From positions 6,658,501 to 6,722,500 of the forward strand of contig BSDZ01000003.1 of the NCBI GenBank assembly GCA_030268105.1: a stretch of DNA of 64,000 nt. The letters are read 5' to 3'. Position 1 is the stretch's first letter; every line of letters begins with the position of its first letter. Under the pieces are notes generated by a model that was given only the letters and a program-made list of their open reading frames with translations, searched no databases and was not told where the DNA came from. Positions 11,398 through 23,163 of the stretch are shown in pieces. This stretch comes from Volvox africanus. Lineage: Eukaryota; Chlorophyta; Chlorophyceae; Chlamydomonadales; Volvocaceae. A program made the position numbers and the translations under genes.

Positions 11398-14300
11398 AGC
11401 GCTAAATGTGGACAAATACATCGTTACAGATAACAGTTGCCAATAGTGTGTTCCAGCCCAGGCCGCCACAATTTTACTACCAACGAAGGCTCTAGGGCCA
11501 TGGGACCAGCTTCGCATATATTTGCCCGAGATATAGTCCAACGGCAGCAGCACACCCCACATCACCTCACCCTAGTCCACACCCCCAGTGTCATGGACGA
11601 GCTGCTGGCGTTAGCTGCACCTGACAGCACTGCACGGGTGTTAGTTGCCGTCCTCCATTAGAAATAGCAAGTGAGGGCCCTGCAGTCCGGGCGCGTCATC
11701 AATGCCACTTGGTTTGTTATCTCCGGACAGTGTGTCCGCGGCCGTCCGTATATCCTTGTCCTCCTCGGGTCGGGACTTCACTGCGTTCGCCTCAAAAACG
11801 AAGGTGGTGCCGGTCTTGGTATTGTGGTAGCGTGCCTTCATGTTTGGGAAGAAGTGGCCAAGCGCCGCAACCAGCAATGTAGCACCCGTGCTGGCGGCTG
11901 CAATAGTCTTCCAGTTGACAAGCCAGCTGTACGTTCCACCACCACCGGTCAACATGCCTTGAACGCCCTTGGGCACCCATAGTGGCCGGCCACTCGCCAC
12001 AGCCGCCTGCAGCTGCTTCTCCAGGTACTGGGACCGCTCTCGCATGACGATAGCAATGCTATCAGAAATGCCCCTGGCAACCGGCCCCTGGAAGCCTGCA
12101 GGTGCCTCCGTTGGGAGGACAACCTCGGGTTGAATAGGGGGGTACAGCTCCAGGGGGCCGTTGGGTTTGGTCCGGGACATGATCTCGTACTTGGTGGTGA
12201 CGTCATAGATGTCAAGCATGATGTACGACACCAGCGGGCTGTTGTTGAGCTCATCCACATTGAAGAACCAGATGGAGTGGTCATCGTGTGGGTTCTCCAG
12301 CTGCGCGCCCACGCAGCCGCTGATGCTCACCGGGACGCGGAGCCGACGTACCTTCCCAGTCACGGTTTTCAGCAGCACAAGCTCCAGGTACTCACCTACG
12401 TGTGTGTACGGGAAGCGTATGCATGCATGACTGCGTGTACGTATGGATGTTCTATCACTCGCTAATAGGGCTGCCAAGTTACCGAGTACCGTGTACCGTA
12501 TTGAACGACAGGTCAGGAACTTTATAATAGTATTAGTCATCATCACTCTGACACTGCAGATATAGAAATCAATAGCCAAGGTACGTACCCGGAAGTGTAT
12601 AGGTAGGGGCTTGTGATTTAGGGTTATAAAACCCTGAAAACCTTACCCCTAAATCCTTCTATATCCGGTTATAAATTAGTTTGTGTACGTGCCAGCAACT
12701 GATTACGGAACCCAGCAGCTAGATATGATGGACTTGCGACGTGCTGACTAACCTGGCGCCACCACCACCTGCTGGTCGACCTTGTACTGGCACTCATGAT
12801 GCAGGCTCTTAGCGTCGCCCCGCTTGTTGCGCAGGCTGACACTCAAGCCGTTGGAGAAGGTACCGAAGTGGAAGGGCGAGCCTAGGTTCATCGCCGCCGC
12901 CTGCACCACCTCGACTTTCTGATCCCGGTAGGTGTCCCAGGATTCCTTGTAGGTGCAGGACGAGGAAGTCGTGGTGTCGCCTTGGTTGTCGAAGGGGGTC
13001 TGGCTGACCACCTGTGTGATCTGGATGGGCACCTCCAAAACCAGCTCTGGGGGCCCGGAAAGGTGGTTGATGCAGTGTTTTTCGTACTCCTCACAGACCC
13101 CATCGTTGAGGTACACTTCCGCCACTTCCATGTGTTTTTGCGTCCTGCGTGCATCGTACATCGTACATCGTACATCGTACATTTATACACCGATAAGGCA
13201 GGATTTACATGTACACGAGCACGGTAGGCGTATGTGGTACTAAATGACAATGATGATTGATATCATCATGATATCTGTGCGCTGCTATGTACGTCAGGGG
13301 TATGTGTATCTGATGTGCGTTGTATCGGCCATTCATTCACGTACTTGATCCAGTCGACAATCTTGTCCTTGTCCCATCCCAGCGCATCCAAATCCGCAAA
13401 AGTGGTCAGCGTCTCCAAGTAGCCCGTCATTCTCACTTGGTCAGTTGTTACGTACTGCATGGCCAGCGGCGGACGAAGGACATACGGTGGAGGTTAAATC
13501 TACATACCACTCAGCACAAACAGCCCTTTATGTACCATGCGTGTGTGTGTGTGTGCATATAGGGGATTGTACGGGACTGCCAAGCTGCCCAGACGGCGGA
13601 GTATGCTTGCAGAGCGATCTGTTAGATGGTGCCGGTGCAACGTACATACTGCGTCGAGGAATAATGGCAGCAGCTATGTAGCTTGGCGCGGTAATTCATG
13701 CACTGGCTCATCAAGATCGAATAGACCGCAGCCGCTTGCTTGGCGCCTACCTGAACCGGGTAACGTTATGACGAACGCACGCCACGGGACGGGCGCAAAG
13801 GCAGCTCAGCAGCGGCAATACTAGCACTAGCACTGCTTCAGGGTCTTAACGGCGGCAATAATAAGAGTTCAGTCAATTACTACGGTTAATCACCACAGTG
13901 GATGAATACATAGGTTTATGTCGGTAAGTACGTACGTAGAAGTCTTCACGATCTACCGAATGATTTGGCAGCAAGCAGATGTAATCAGTGTATATGTTGT
14001 TTGGGCACAATCGATTAGGCAAGTGAGGTGGCAAAAGCCTTGAAGCATGCGTCCTTATATCCGACCGTACCATGAAGTAACGGGCAGTTTCTATTCTCGT
14101 TACTCTTACTTTTTCATATGCACGTGCTCGAGCATTTGGATGTACGATAAAAAAAGAGGATGTTGCACCTTGCTCTGCTGGAAGCTGTAGTAAGCATGAC
14201 TTACTCGATCGTCACCGCACAGACGTGCGGAGGTCGTGCGAACGTGCGTGTGCCAAAGCGTTTGGAGGTATGAGTAGGTGACAAATGGTAGGTTACATAT

Positions 14301-14761
14301 TCGTATCCTACGAACGGGTAGCTACCAACCGTCGATGAATAAATGGAAATGATGTAGGGTTAATTAGGGTTAGCACATATGTGCCTACTGAGTTGTTCAT
14401 ATGGCATCACTGTAGAGAGCGGGAGAATGTGGACGGGACCTGGCGGGCGCGCGGGAGCAGAATTGCGGGCACCAGGGCACTGCTACTCTCCATCTTCAAT
14501 TTTATTTTTCATATTTCCTTTTGTGTCCTAGAATGTATTGCGGTCTGTGAGCCTCCTGCTGGCTTCTTCCGGGTCTTACGTGCGAAGTCACGGAAACTTG
14601 TAATCGATCATGGTGTCGCAACCAGAAGAATGTTACATCTGATAAACACGAGAATATGGTAGGGATTGTGAAACTATGGGCCTTCTAATGAGATATTTGG
14701 TGTTCAAGACATATGATGGACCCCGGCATACTTCGGGCTAAGAGCGCCCGCTGACGAATAA
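11398..14761. repeat. Left arm of 6.9-kb palindrome
   Basis: Every base tested pairs with its partner at 29675 minus x in the right arm (14914-18277). All longer open frames in the left arm reappear with identical translations on the opposite strand of the right arm, including frames of 312, 144, 120, 111 and 96 codons. The outer boundary is sharp: 11397 no longer pairs with 18278. Two mismatches were seen near the centre (14715/14960 and 14725/14950). Confidence 0.95.
11641..13835 (-). CDS. Unrecognised type I-like membrane protein, left-arm copy
   Basis: Mirror copy of the gene at 15840-18034, with identical coding sequence. Minus-strand exons by symmetry: about 13753-13835 (5' limit uncertain), 13573-13618, 13345-13454, 12753-13144 and 11641-12395. 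Phases agree across all joins. The deduced protein starts with a Leu/Val-rich hydrophobic segment, continues with a Cys-containing region that looks extracytoplasmic, and has one moderately hydrophobic stretch (TIAAASTGATLLVAALGHFF) before a charged C-terminal tail ending at a TAA. I do not recognise the family. The two copies are transcribed outward from the palindrome centre. Confidence 0.6.
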
Positions 14762-14913
14762 GTGCAAGTTCCGGCAGCACCAGCCACCATAGGGCAGCCG
14801 GTATTCTTGTGTCCCGACTACAACAACCAAAATTTGTTAGGTAAAAGTTTGATCCACAGGTCTTGATAGCTTTTATATTCTGCCTCAACAAGGGTATGTA
14901 TTTTGGTTCTTTA
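14762..14913. other. Non-palindromic spacer at the palindrome centre
   Basis: These 152 bases separate the arms and do not pair with each other. No gene or motif was recognised in them. Confidence 0.85.
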
Positions 14914-17900
14914 TTATTCGTCAGCGGGCGCTCTTAGCCCGAAGTATGCTGGGGTCCATGATATGTCTTGAACACCAAATATCTCATTAGAAGGCCCATA
15001 GTTTCACAATCCCTACCATATTCTCGTGTTTATCAGATGTAACATTCTTCTGGTTGCGACACCATGATCGATTACAAGTTTCCGTGACTTCGCACGTAAG
15101 ACCCGGAAGAAGCCAGCAGGAGGCTCACAGACCGCAATACATTCTAGGACACAAAAGGAAATATGAAAAATAAAATTGAAGATGGAGAGTAGCAGTGCCC
15201 TGGTGCCCGCAATTCTGCTCCCGCGCGCCCGCCAGGTCCCGTCCACATTCTCCCGCTCTCTACAGTGATGCCATATGAACAACTCAGTAGGCACATATGT
15301 GCTAACCCTAATTAACCCTACATCATTTCCATTTATTCATCGACGGTTGGTAGCTACCCGTTCGTAGGATACGAATATGTAACCTACCATTTGTCACCTA
15401 CTCATACCTCCAAACGCTTTGGCACACGCACGTTCGCACGACCTCCGCACGTCTGTGCGGTGACGATCGAGTAAGTCATGCTTACTACAGCTTCCAGCAG
15501 AGCAAGGTGCAACATCCTCTTTTTTTATCGTACATCCAAATGCTCGAGCACGTGCATATGAAAAAGTAAGAGTAACGAGAATAGAAACTGCCCGTTACTT
15601 CATGGTACGGTCGGATATAAGGACGCATGCTTCAAGGCTTTTGCCACCTCACTTGCCTAATCGATTGTGCCCAAACAACATATACACTGATTACATCTGC
15701 TTGCTGCCAAATCATTCGGTAGATCGTGAAGACTTCTACGTACGTACTTACCGACATAAACCTATGTATTCATCCACTGTGGTGATTAACCGTAGTAATT
15801 GACTGAACTCTTATTATTGCCGCCGTTAAGACCCTGAAGCAGTGCTAGTGCTAGTATTGCCGCTGCTGAGCTGCCTTTGCGCCCGTCCCGTGGCGTGCGT
15901 TCGTCATAACGTTACCCGGTTCAGGTAGGCGCCAAGCAAGCGGCTGCGGTCTATTCGATCTTGATGAGCCAGTGCATGAATTACCGCGCCAAGCTACATA
16001 GCTGCTGCCATTATTCCTCGACGCAGTATGTACGTTGCACCGGCACCATCTAACAGATCGCTCTGCAAGCATACTCCGCCGTCTGGGCAGCTTGGCAGTC
16101 CCGTACAATCCCCTATATGCACACACACACACACGCATGGTACATAAAGGGCTGTTTGTGCTGAGTGGTATGTAGATTTAACCTCCACCGTATGTCCTTC
16201 GTCCGCCGCTGGCCATGCAGTACGTAACAACTGACCAAGTGAGAATGACGGGCTACTTGGAGACGCTGACCACTTTTGCGGATTTGGATGCGCTGGGATG
16301 GGACAAGGACAAGATTGTCGACTGGATCAAGTACGTGAATGAATGGCCGATACAACGCACATCAGATACACATACCCCTGACGTACATAGCAGCGCACAG
16401 ATATCATGATGATATCAATCATCATTGTCATTTAGTACCACATACGCCTACCGTGCTCGTGTACATGTAAATCCTGCCTTATCGGTGTATAAATGTACGA
16501 TGTACGATGTACGATGTACGATGCACGCAGGACGCAAAAACACATGGAAGTGGCGGAAGTGTACCTCAACGATGGGGTCTGTGAGGAGTACGAAAAACAC
16601 TGCATCAACCACCTTTCCGGGCCCCCAGAGCTGGTTTTGGAGGTGCCCATCCAGATCACACAGGTGGTCAGCCAGACCCCCTTCGACAACCAAGGCGACA
16701 CCACGACTTCCTCGTCCTGCACCTACAAGGAATCCTGGGACACCTACCGGGATCAGAAAGTCGAGGTGGTGCAGGCGGCGGCGATGAACCTAGGCTCGCC
16801 CTTCCACTTCGGTACCTTCTCCAACGGCTTGAGTGTCAGCCTGCGCAACAAGCGGGGCGACGCTAAGAGCCTGCATCATGAGTGCCAGTACAAGGTCGAC
16901 CAGCAGGTGGTGGTGGCGCCAGGTTAGTCAGCACGTCGCAAGTCCATCATATCTAGCTGCTGGGTTCCGTAATCAGTTGCTGGCACGTACACAAACTAAT
17001 TTATAACCGGATATAGAAGGATTTAGGGGTAAGGTTTTCAGGGTTTTATAACCCTAAATCACAAGCCCCTACCTATACACTTCCGGGTACGTACCTTGGC
17101 TATTGATTTCTATATCTGCAGTGTCAGAGTGATGATGACTAATACTATTATAAAGTTCCTGACCTGTCGTTCAATACGGTACACGGTACTCGGTAACTTG
17201 GCAGCCCTATTAGCGAGTGATAGAACATCCATACGTACACGCAGTCATGCATGCATACGCTTCCCGTACACACACGTAGGTGAGTACCTGGAGCTTGTGC
17301 TGCTGAAAACCGTGACTGGGAAGGTACGTCGGCTCCGCGTCCCGGTGAGCATCAGCGGCTGCGTGGGCGCGCAGCTGGAGAACCCACACGATGACCACTC
17401 CATCTGGTTCTTCAATGTGGATGAGCTCAACAACAGCCCGCTGGTGTCGTACATCATGCTTGACATCTATGACGTCACCACCAAGTACGAGATCATGTCC
17501 CGGACCAAACCCAACGGCCCCCTGGAGCTGTACCCCCCTATTCAACCCGAGGTTGTCCTCCCAACGGAGGCACCTGCAGGCTTCCAGGGGCCGGTTGCCA
17601 GGGGCATTTCTGATAGCATTGCTATCGTCATGCGAGAGCGGTCCCAGTACCTGGAGAAGCAGCTGCAGGCGGCTGTGGCGAGTGGCCGGCCACTATGGGT
17701 GCCCAAGGGCGTTCAAGGCATGTTGACCGGTGGTGGTGGAACGTACAGCTGGCTTGTCAACTGGAAGACTATTGCAGCCGCCAGCACGGGTGCTACATTG
17801 CTGGTTGCGGCGCTTGGCCACTTCTTCCCAAACATGAAGGCACGCTACCACAATACCAAGACCGGCACCACCTTCGTTTTTGAGGCGAACGCAGTGAAGT

Positions 17901-18277
17901 CCCGACCCGAGGAGGACAAGGATATACGGACGGCCGCGGACACACTGTCCGGAGATAACAAACCAAGTGGCATTGATGACGCGCCCGGACTGCAGGGCCC
18001 TCACTTGCTATTTCTAATGGAGGACGGCAACTAACACCCGTGCAGTGCTGTCAGGTGCAGCTAACGCCAGCAGCTCGTCCATGACACTGGGGGTGTGGAC
18101 TAGGGTGAGGTGATGTGGGGTGTGCTGCTGCCGTTGGACTATATCTCGGGCAAATATATGCGAAGCTGGTCCCATGGCCCTAGAGCCTTCGTTGGTAGTA
18201 AAATTGTGGCGGCCTGGGCTGGAACACACTATTGGCAACTGTTATCTGTAACGATGTATTTGTCCACATTTAGCGCT
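14914..18277. repeat. Right arm of 6.9-kb palindrome
   Basis: Inverted copy of 11398-14761, 3364 bp long, carrying the second copy of the unknown membrane-protein gene. It ends 604 bp before the H2A stem-loop. Confidence 0.95.
15840..18034 (+). CDS. Unrecognised type I-like membrane protein, right-arm copy
   Basis: Plus-strand exons: about 15840-15923, 16057-16102, 16221-16330, 16531-16922 and 17280-18034. Donors and acceptors are GT-AG and phases match at each join. The first visible exon reads as a hydrophobic signal-like segment (VLVLVLPLLSCLCARPVACV), but no ATG was found in it, so the true start lies further upstream. The middle part has scattered Cys residues (for example CEEYEKHC) and Asp/Asn-rich beta-like segments, and a single probable membrane span lies about 90 residues before the end. 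The intron after 16330 contains a short ATGTACG tandem run. Cell-surface or endomembrane location is inferred from this topology only. No homologue could be named. Confidence 0.6.
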
Positions 18278-18316
18278 CTGAGATATTGCGTTAGTGACCA
18301 GGCGAAGCGCTTCCTC

Positions 18317-18402
18317 TGGACGAGCTGCTGGCGTTAGCTGCACCTGACAGCACTGCACGGGTGTTAGTTGCCGTCCTCCATTAGAAATAGCAAGTGAGGG
18401 CC
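18317..18402 (+). repeat. Third, isolated copy of an 86-bp palindrome segment
   Basis: These 86 bases match 11594-11679 of the left arm in the same orientation, and hence the right arm in inverted orientation. They lie 39 bp outside the right palindrome boundary. The segment covers the 3' end of the membrane-protein gene and its stop codon. Confidence 0.9.
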
Positions 18403-18880
18403 AATAATACCTGAAGGATCCTAGCAACTGGCTGGGTCCGGCAGCACTTGTCGGTTTATTTCCACCGCTTTGTTCAAATTTCCATCTTTTTGTTAACACC
18501 ATTTCCGTGGTTCCGCAGCCCAATCGATGTTTACGTTTTGATCTCTAGTGGGCTGCGGAATGGCCTTCTTTTTGCTCACGTATGCACAAGCATTATCAAG
18601 TCTTTACGCATTGATACACTCGAACAGAAGAATGCGGAACGCGAGGGTGTATGTCGGCGCCAGTCTTGGCTCTGTCGGTGAGCAACGGAAAGGCATAGCT
18701 ATTGTCCCAATTATCACATAATCTGTTGAGAATGAGCAATACTCATATACGAAAGATTGTCAGATCAAGTAATACGGCCCACGAGGGGCCGGGCGCTTCG
18801 CTGACTTCAAGAGGTTGTGAGCCCCGATCGCATGTTATCGCCTACTGCAGTAGTGTTGGCCACATAGCAAGCTGTACGGT
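18403..18880. other. Spacer between palindrome and histone pair
   Basis: No coding segment or RNA gene was recognised. It probably includes H2A downstream sequence. Confidence 0.4.
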
Positions 18881-18896
18881 GGTGTTGAGAAACACC
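18881..18896 (-). terminator. Histone 3' stem-loop of H2A
   Basis: Read on the minus strand this is GGTGTTTCTCAACACC: a perfect 6-bp stem with a 4-base loop, 40 bases after the H2A stop codon. Replication-dependent histone mRNAs are processed at such hairpins. Confidence 0.93.
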
Positions 18897-18936
18897 GGGG
18901 ATTTCTTTGAAAATATCAAGGGCGTTGTCCATGGGC

Positions 18937-19332
18937 TTAGGCAGCGGCAGAGCTGTCCTCGGCCTTGCCCTTCGACTTCTTGGGTAGCAGGACGGCATGG
19001 ATGTTGGGCAAGACACCACCGGACGCGATTGTCACATCTCCTAGCAGCTTGCCAAGCTCCTCATCGTTGCGGATGGCCAGCTGAATGTGGCGGGGAACGA
19101 TGCGGTTTTTCTTGTTGTCGCGAGCTGCATTACCAGCTAGCTCCAGCACCTCGGCAGTCAGGTACTCCAGGACTGCGGCCAGGTAGACAGGAGCTCCAGC
19201 ACCAACGCGCTCAGCATACTTGCCCTTCTTCAGGTAGCGAGCAATGCGGCCAACTGGAAACTGCAGGCCGGCCTTGGCGCTGCGGCTAACCGCCTTCTTG
19301 CCGGAAGTTTTTCCCTTGCCGCGGCCTGCCAT
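18937..19332 (-). CDS. Histone H2A
   Basis: Intronless 131-residue protein, full length for H2A. It contains the invariant block [20 protein letters not shown], the [10 protein letters not shown] acidic-patch region and [12 protein letters not shown]. It ends in a Lys/Ser/Ala tail without an H2A.X SQE motif and lacks H2A.Z-specific residues, so it is a canonical core histone. It pairs with H2B to form nucleosome dimers in the nucleus. It is head-to-head with H2B across 219 bp and followed by a histone stem-loop, implying cell-cycle-linked expression typical of replication-dependent histones. Confidence 0.98.
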   Translation of the reverse strand: MAGRGKGKTSGKKAVSRSAKAGLQFPVGRIARYLKKGKYAERVGAGAPVYLAAVLEYLTAEVLELAGNAARDNKKNRIVPRHIQLAIRNDEELGKLLGDVTIASGGVLPNIHAVLLPKKSKGKAEDSSAAA

Positions 19333-19551
19333 GGCAACTTATATAATGTCAGTTTTAGGAAGGTAGGTTTGTTATAGGGATTCGCATATCAAATCTAAAT
19401 ACATTTGGCTCAGCAGATAACTGACCTTCAGTACGGCACCGTTGGACGAGCTGGTATCATTGAGCCAAACCGCTTTACGTTTTCCATTAAATAACTCGCT
19501 GTCGTAGTACCATAAGTACAACTTGGCAAGAACTAACTTTTGCTGATTACA
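19333..19551. promoter_or_regulatory. Shared divergent promoter of H2A and H2B
   Basis: The 219 bp between the two start codons must contain both promoters. A TTAAATAA stretch about 60 bases before the H2B ATG may serve as its TATA element. No equally placed element was obvious for H2A. Confidence 0.6.
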
Positions 19552-20028
19552 ATGGCTCCCAAGAAGGAGGAGAAGGTTGCATCCCAGCCTGCTGAGGCAG
19601 CGGCCGAGCCCAAGGCCGAGGCAAAGCCCAAGGCTGAGAAAGCTCCTAAGAAGAAGGAGAAGAAGTCGCCCGCCAAGAAGGTTGCTAAGGAGCCCTCTGC
19701 CGCTGGGGAGGATGGCGAGAAGAAGTCCAAGAAGAAGGTTAAGGTGTCGAAAAGCGAGACCTACAAGCTTTACATCTACAAGGTTCTGAAGCAAGTTCAC
19801 CCGGACACTGGCATCAGCTCGAAGGCGATGAGCATCATGAACAGCTTCATCAACGACATTTTCGAGAAGGTCGCCACTGAGGCTTCTAAGCTGAGCCGCT
19901 ACAACAAGAAGCCCACAGTGACATCGCGCGAAATCCAGACCGCCGTGCGCCTGGTGCTGCCTGGCGAGCTTGCAAAGCACGCGGTATCGGAGGGCACCAA
20001 GGCCGTCACCAAGTTTACCTCCTCCTAA
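19552..20028 (+). CDS. Histone H2B
   Basis: Intronless 158-residue protein. The first ATG in frame (19552) gives MAPKKEEK, a normal algal H2B start. The N-terminal third is a Lys/Ala/Pro/Glu tail longer than in animal H2B, as in plants and algae. The histone fold follows ([20 protein letters not shown], then [19 protein letters not shown]) and the alphaC end [15 protein letters not shown]. It forms the dimer partner of H2A. The 3' stem-loop 34 bases after the stop marks it as a replication-dependent gene. Confidence 0.98.
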   Translation: MAPKKEEKVASQPAEAAAEPKAEAKPKAEKAPKKKEKKSPAKKVAKEPSAAGEDGEKKSKKKVKVSKSETYKLYIYKVLKQVHPDTGISSKAMSIMNSFINDIFEKVATEASKLSRYNKKPTVTSREIQTAVRLVLPGELAKHAVSEGTKAVTKFTSS

Positions 20029-20062
20029 AGAGGCCAACATCGCCAACATTTCCTTAAACCCC

Positions 20063-20078
20063 GGTGTTTATCAACACC
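20063..20078 (+). terminator. Histone 3' stem-loop of H2B
   Basis: GGTGTTTATCAACACC: the same 6-bp stem as at the H2A gene, with a different loop (TATC instead of TCTC). Confidence 0.94.
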
Positions 20079-20208
20079 ACCTTATGTTCCCGATGAATTG
20101 CACAAACAACCTAGCAGTTAGCAATCTGACTAGCTTGAAAGCAATCCTTAGTGCAGAGAATATGCGAACATGCCGGATTCATTCCGCGCCAGTATCAGCC
20201 CTCCTCCC

Positions 20209-22819
20209 TTATACCGTCTTGTCCAAGAGCGCGTAGAGATCATGACGCTTTTGTAGCACAAGGGGCATGTTCGATCGGCGCTCTTCCAGTTGAGAGTAGT
20301 CCATATCCGCATAGATGGTTGTGGGGCCGTGATCCGTGGTTGCAAGAATTTCGGCGAATGGTCCCACAACAGTTGAGTGACCCCATGCCTTGTGACCATG
20401 GGGTTTTATGTTCCACGATAAACGTGGGATGAAAGGAGGGTAGCAGTTTTTCGTTCAGACAGTAAAATGTGCAAGCCTCAAGACTATAAGTCTCACGTAT
20501 GTGCACGGCATTGCGGACAACGTTAATAGACTCGGGCTAAGATGGGGACGGACACTCTGCCAGGTTCTAGAGCATGCCCTCTTATTGAATATCGCTTCAG
20601 TATCTCCGTACTATTATCCCGCGTGTGGTGGCGTGTGTGCGTGATTGTGCCAGACAATGTATCCTGCGTGGTGAGGAGAAGACGAAGGATAAAGTCCTAG
20701 TCCTGGTAAGGCCCCTGTTCATACCTGGTACGAGGAGGACGGGTTACGGGCGGGCGAGCACGTAATGACGAAGATTTGATTGTCCACAGCACGTGCCCGA
20801 GCCAGAAGCTCCCAGTGGACAGGCCCTGTGGTCATGTTGAAGGCACCTGAAGCAACGCATAAGGAGAAGCCATGGGGATGAGGGCGAGGTTGGGGATGGG
20901 GATGGCGGTGGGATTTGAACGGAAAAGGACCACGACAGATGTGGGGTGAAGGAAGGAGCATGTTGACCAGGCCACATAACTCTTTGCCTCCACATACAAA
21001 CATACCAAACCCTTATGTTCCACCACCACACAGCCTTTTACGCCAGCACACACGTACCTGGGAAGATCAGCACTTGGCAACCGCGCGCCGCGTACAACTG
21101 TGCAAGTTCGGGAAACCGGATGTCGTAACAAATGCCAATACCCAGACGACCTGCCTCCGTGTCCACCACGGTCGGCCCTGGGCCCGAGCTGAGGGTCAGT
21201 GATTCCTTAAACGTGATCTTGCCGGGAATGTGGATATCGAAGAGATGCACCTTGCTGAAGACGCGGCACGCAAAGGGAAAGGTATGGCAGGCATAAGATA
21301 AAACGATAGAAAAACAGTACATATAACTTACTACAATTTAAGAGATTGTACATCTAGGGCCAGGAGGACCCGGGTTTCCGGAGCCATGAGAGGGTATAGT
21401 ACGTTCTGCTCAGCTCAGCGACGACAATGTGTGGCTGTGAGGCACTACGCTGTGTCGTCCGCAATGAACATACGAAGCCCTCCTGCCCTCCTGCCCTCCA
21501 TGTCTGACCGCGTATTGGGGAATATCATCTGAAACCTGATACACGCCACCCTCACGCCCAGGCATCGATTTAACATATGCCATATGCCATCTTCGAAACG
21601 GCAGAACCCTACCGGTGCTTCGCGAGCAGTTCCCCCCGAGAATTAAACACACAGCAGGTGTTGTACAGCCGATCACCGCAGCGTTCAGGAATCGAACCGG
21701 CAATCAGCGTCACGCCCGTCTCAGCAGCGACCGCTGATAGCATGTCCACGCTGAGGCTGTTCGCTCCCTCAATATCCTCCGCGTAGGTCGGGAAGGAGTC
21801 GTTGGAGTAGGGGCAGTTCCACATCTCCGGCAACACCACCAGCTTAGCGCCCTGTGCGGCTGCGTCCTGTAGCACCCATCCCCCGTGTGTCACAGAACGG
21901 GCGGACGGGGTTGAGAGGAGACGACAATTTAAATCAGGTACGAAGCAGAGGAGCTACGGAAGTAGTACGAAGCGGAGGTACAGAACCCAAAAACCTCTCA
22001 CACACAACGCGCTTAATGACGGAAAGCTGTTTCCTTACTAGAAAATGCTTCAAGGTGATAGGGGATACTTTCAAAGTATCAAAGCAGCAGCAAAACGTAA
22101 AAGCCTATCTGTAGTTGCCTGGGTTCCCGACCCTCATTTCAGAACTGCGCTTCGGATGGCCATTATCCCCCGGCAACTGGAGGACCTTCGCGAACTCCAG
22201 AGATCTGCACCTGGATTGCCTTCTTGGCTGTCTGCAAGTTTTGTGTCTTGTCGGCAGTCACATTGAGCTGGCACACCGCCACTTTCACCTGCAGCAGCGG
22301 CAACCAGCAGCAATCCCAGCCTTAGGACAAAGTTCTCAACATCGTCAACGCCACACGAAGGTTAGATGGAAGAAAGGCCGTGCCACTATCTTCACACGCA
22401 CACTGAAGTGCCTAAAAAGATAACTAGCGCATGTTGTTGCGACCTTTGTCATTAATGATCACCAGAAAGGCCTTTTGTGGGTGCTGAAGGGTGGACGCAC
22501 CAGATGCGAGCTGCATAGGACGGACACGCGGAAGAACAGGGAGGGAGGGAAGGAGGGAGAGGCAGAAAGAGGGAGCCGACGAAACACTTTTCCGGATTTT
22601 AAGAGGCGGGACGTGCTGCTGACCATCGACTGGGTTATCAAATCTATTCGTTTGTAATACCTTCTGAGGTGGCGGTAAGGGTGCGTATGTGCTTGCCCCA
22701 GCCGCACGTGCGACCAAGGATCGTACGAGCCGTCCCACTATGCGTGGCCTGCTGACCGCAGCGGCTAAAGCAGCCGCCAATGCGCTGGCTCCAGCAACCT
22801 TTATCGACGTGGCAGACAT
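20209..22819 (-). CDS. NLP3: Omega-amidase / nitrilase-like protein (NIT2 branch), probably plastid- or mitochondrion-targeted
   Basis: Six minus-strand exons join in frame: 22661-22819, 22211-22288, 21613-21866, 21058-21254, 20725-20846 and 20209-20388, giving 329 residues, close to plant omega-amidases. The carbon-nitrogen hydrolase triad is visible: Glu93 (in VVLPEMWN), Lys165 (in HRKVHLFD) and Cys206 (in [10 protein letters not shown]). The signature [11 protein letters not shown] and the [11 protein letters not shown] block place it with omega-amidase rather than with true nitrilases. That enzyme deamidates 2-oxoglutaramate and 2-oxosuccinamate, products of Gln and Asn transamination. 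The first exon encodes an Ala/Arg/Ser-rich extension that looks like an organelle transit peptide; which organelle cannot be told. It lies 344 bp head-to-head from HscB and converges with H2B. Confidence 0.93.
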
Positions 22820-23163
22820 GATATCGCGGCTTCCTTTAAAGAAAGGAGAATTGTCCTTAAGGTCACAATGCGTTTCTTAATAGCTATCAGTAAGTCACGA
22901 TGAAATCGAAGAGGGCCATATTCGTCTCCAAACCTTTGTCGAACTTGAAACGTAACTCGGTTTTAAAGTTTGCGAAGGTGTCAACGACCTCAACGGTACC
23001 GTACGAAAGCAGCGAAGCGATTGAAGCTTTTGGGCAAATGCGAAATCGTGTTAATCTCAATGAGATTACAATTTGAGGAACGTTATCTCGGTTAATTGGC
23101 ACCATTACTAAGCTTTCTGCAGCTCATACCTCCTACCACCTGAGGTCACAGACATAATTCGCT

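Noticed and set aside
14381..14662. Mirrored 93-codon open frames near the palindrome centre (also 15013-15294)
   Set aside because: Present twice only because of the palindrome; no motif, splice support or family resemblance.
21680..21692. GGTTCGATTCC on the minus strand, resembling a tRNA T-loop
   Set aside because: It lies in a coding exon of the omega-amidase (AGSIPE), and no cloverleaf can be drawn around it.
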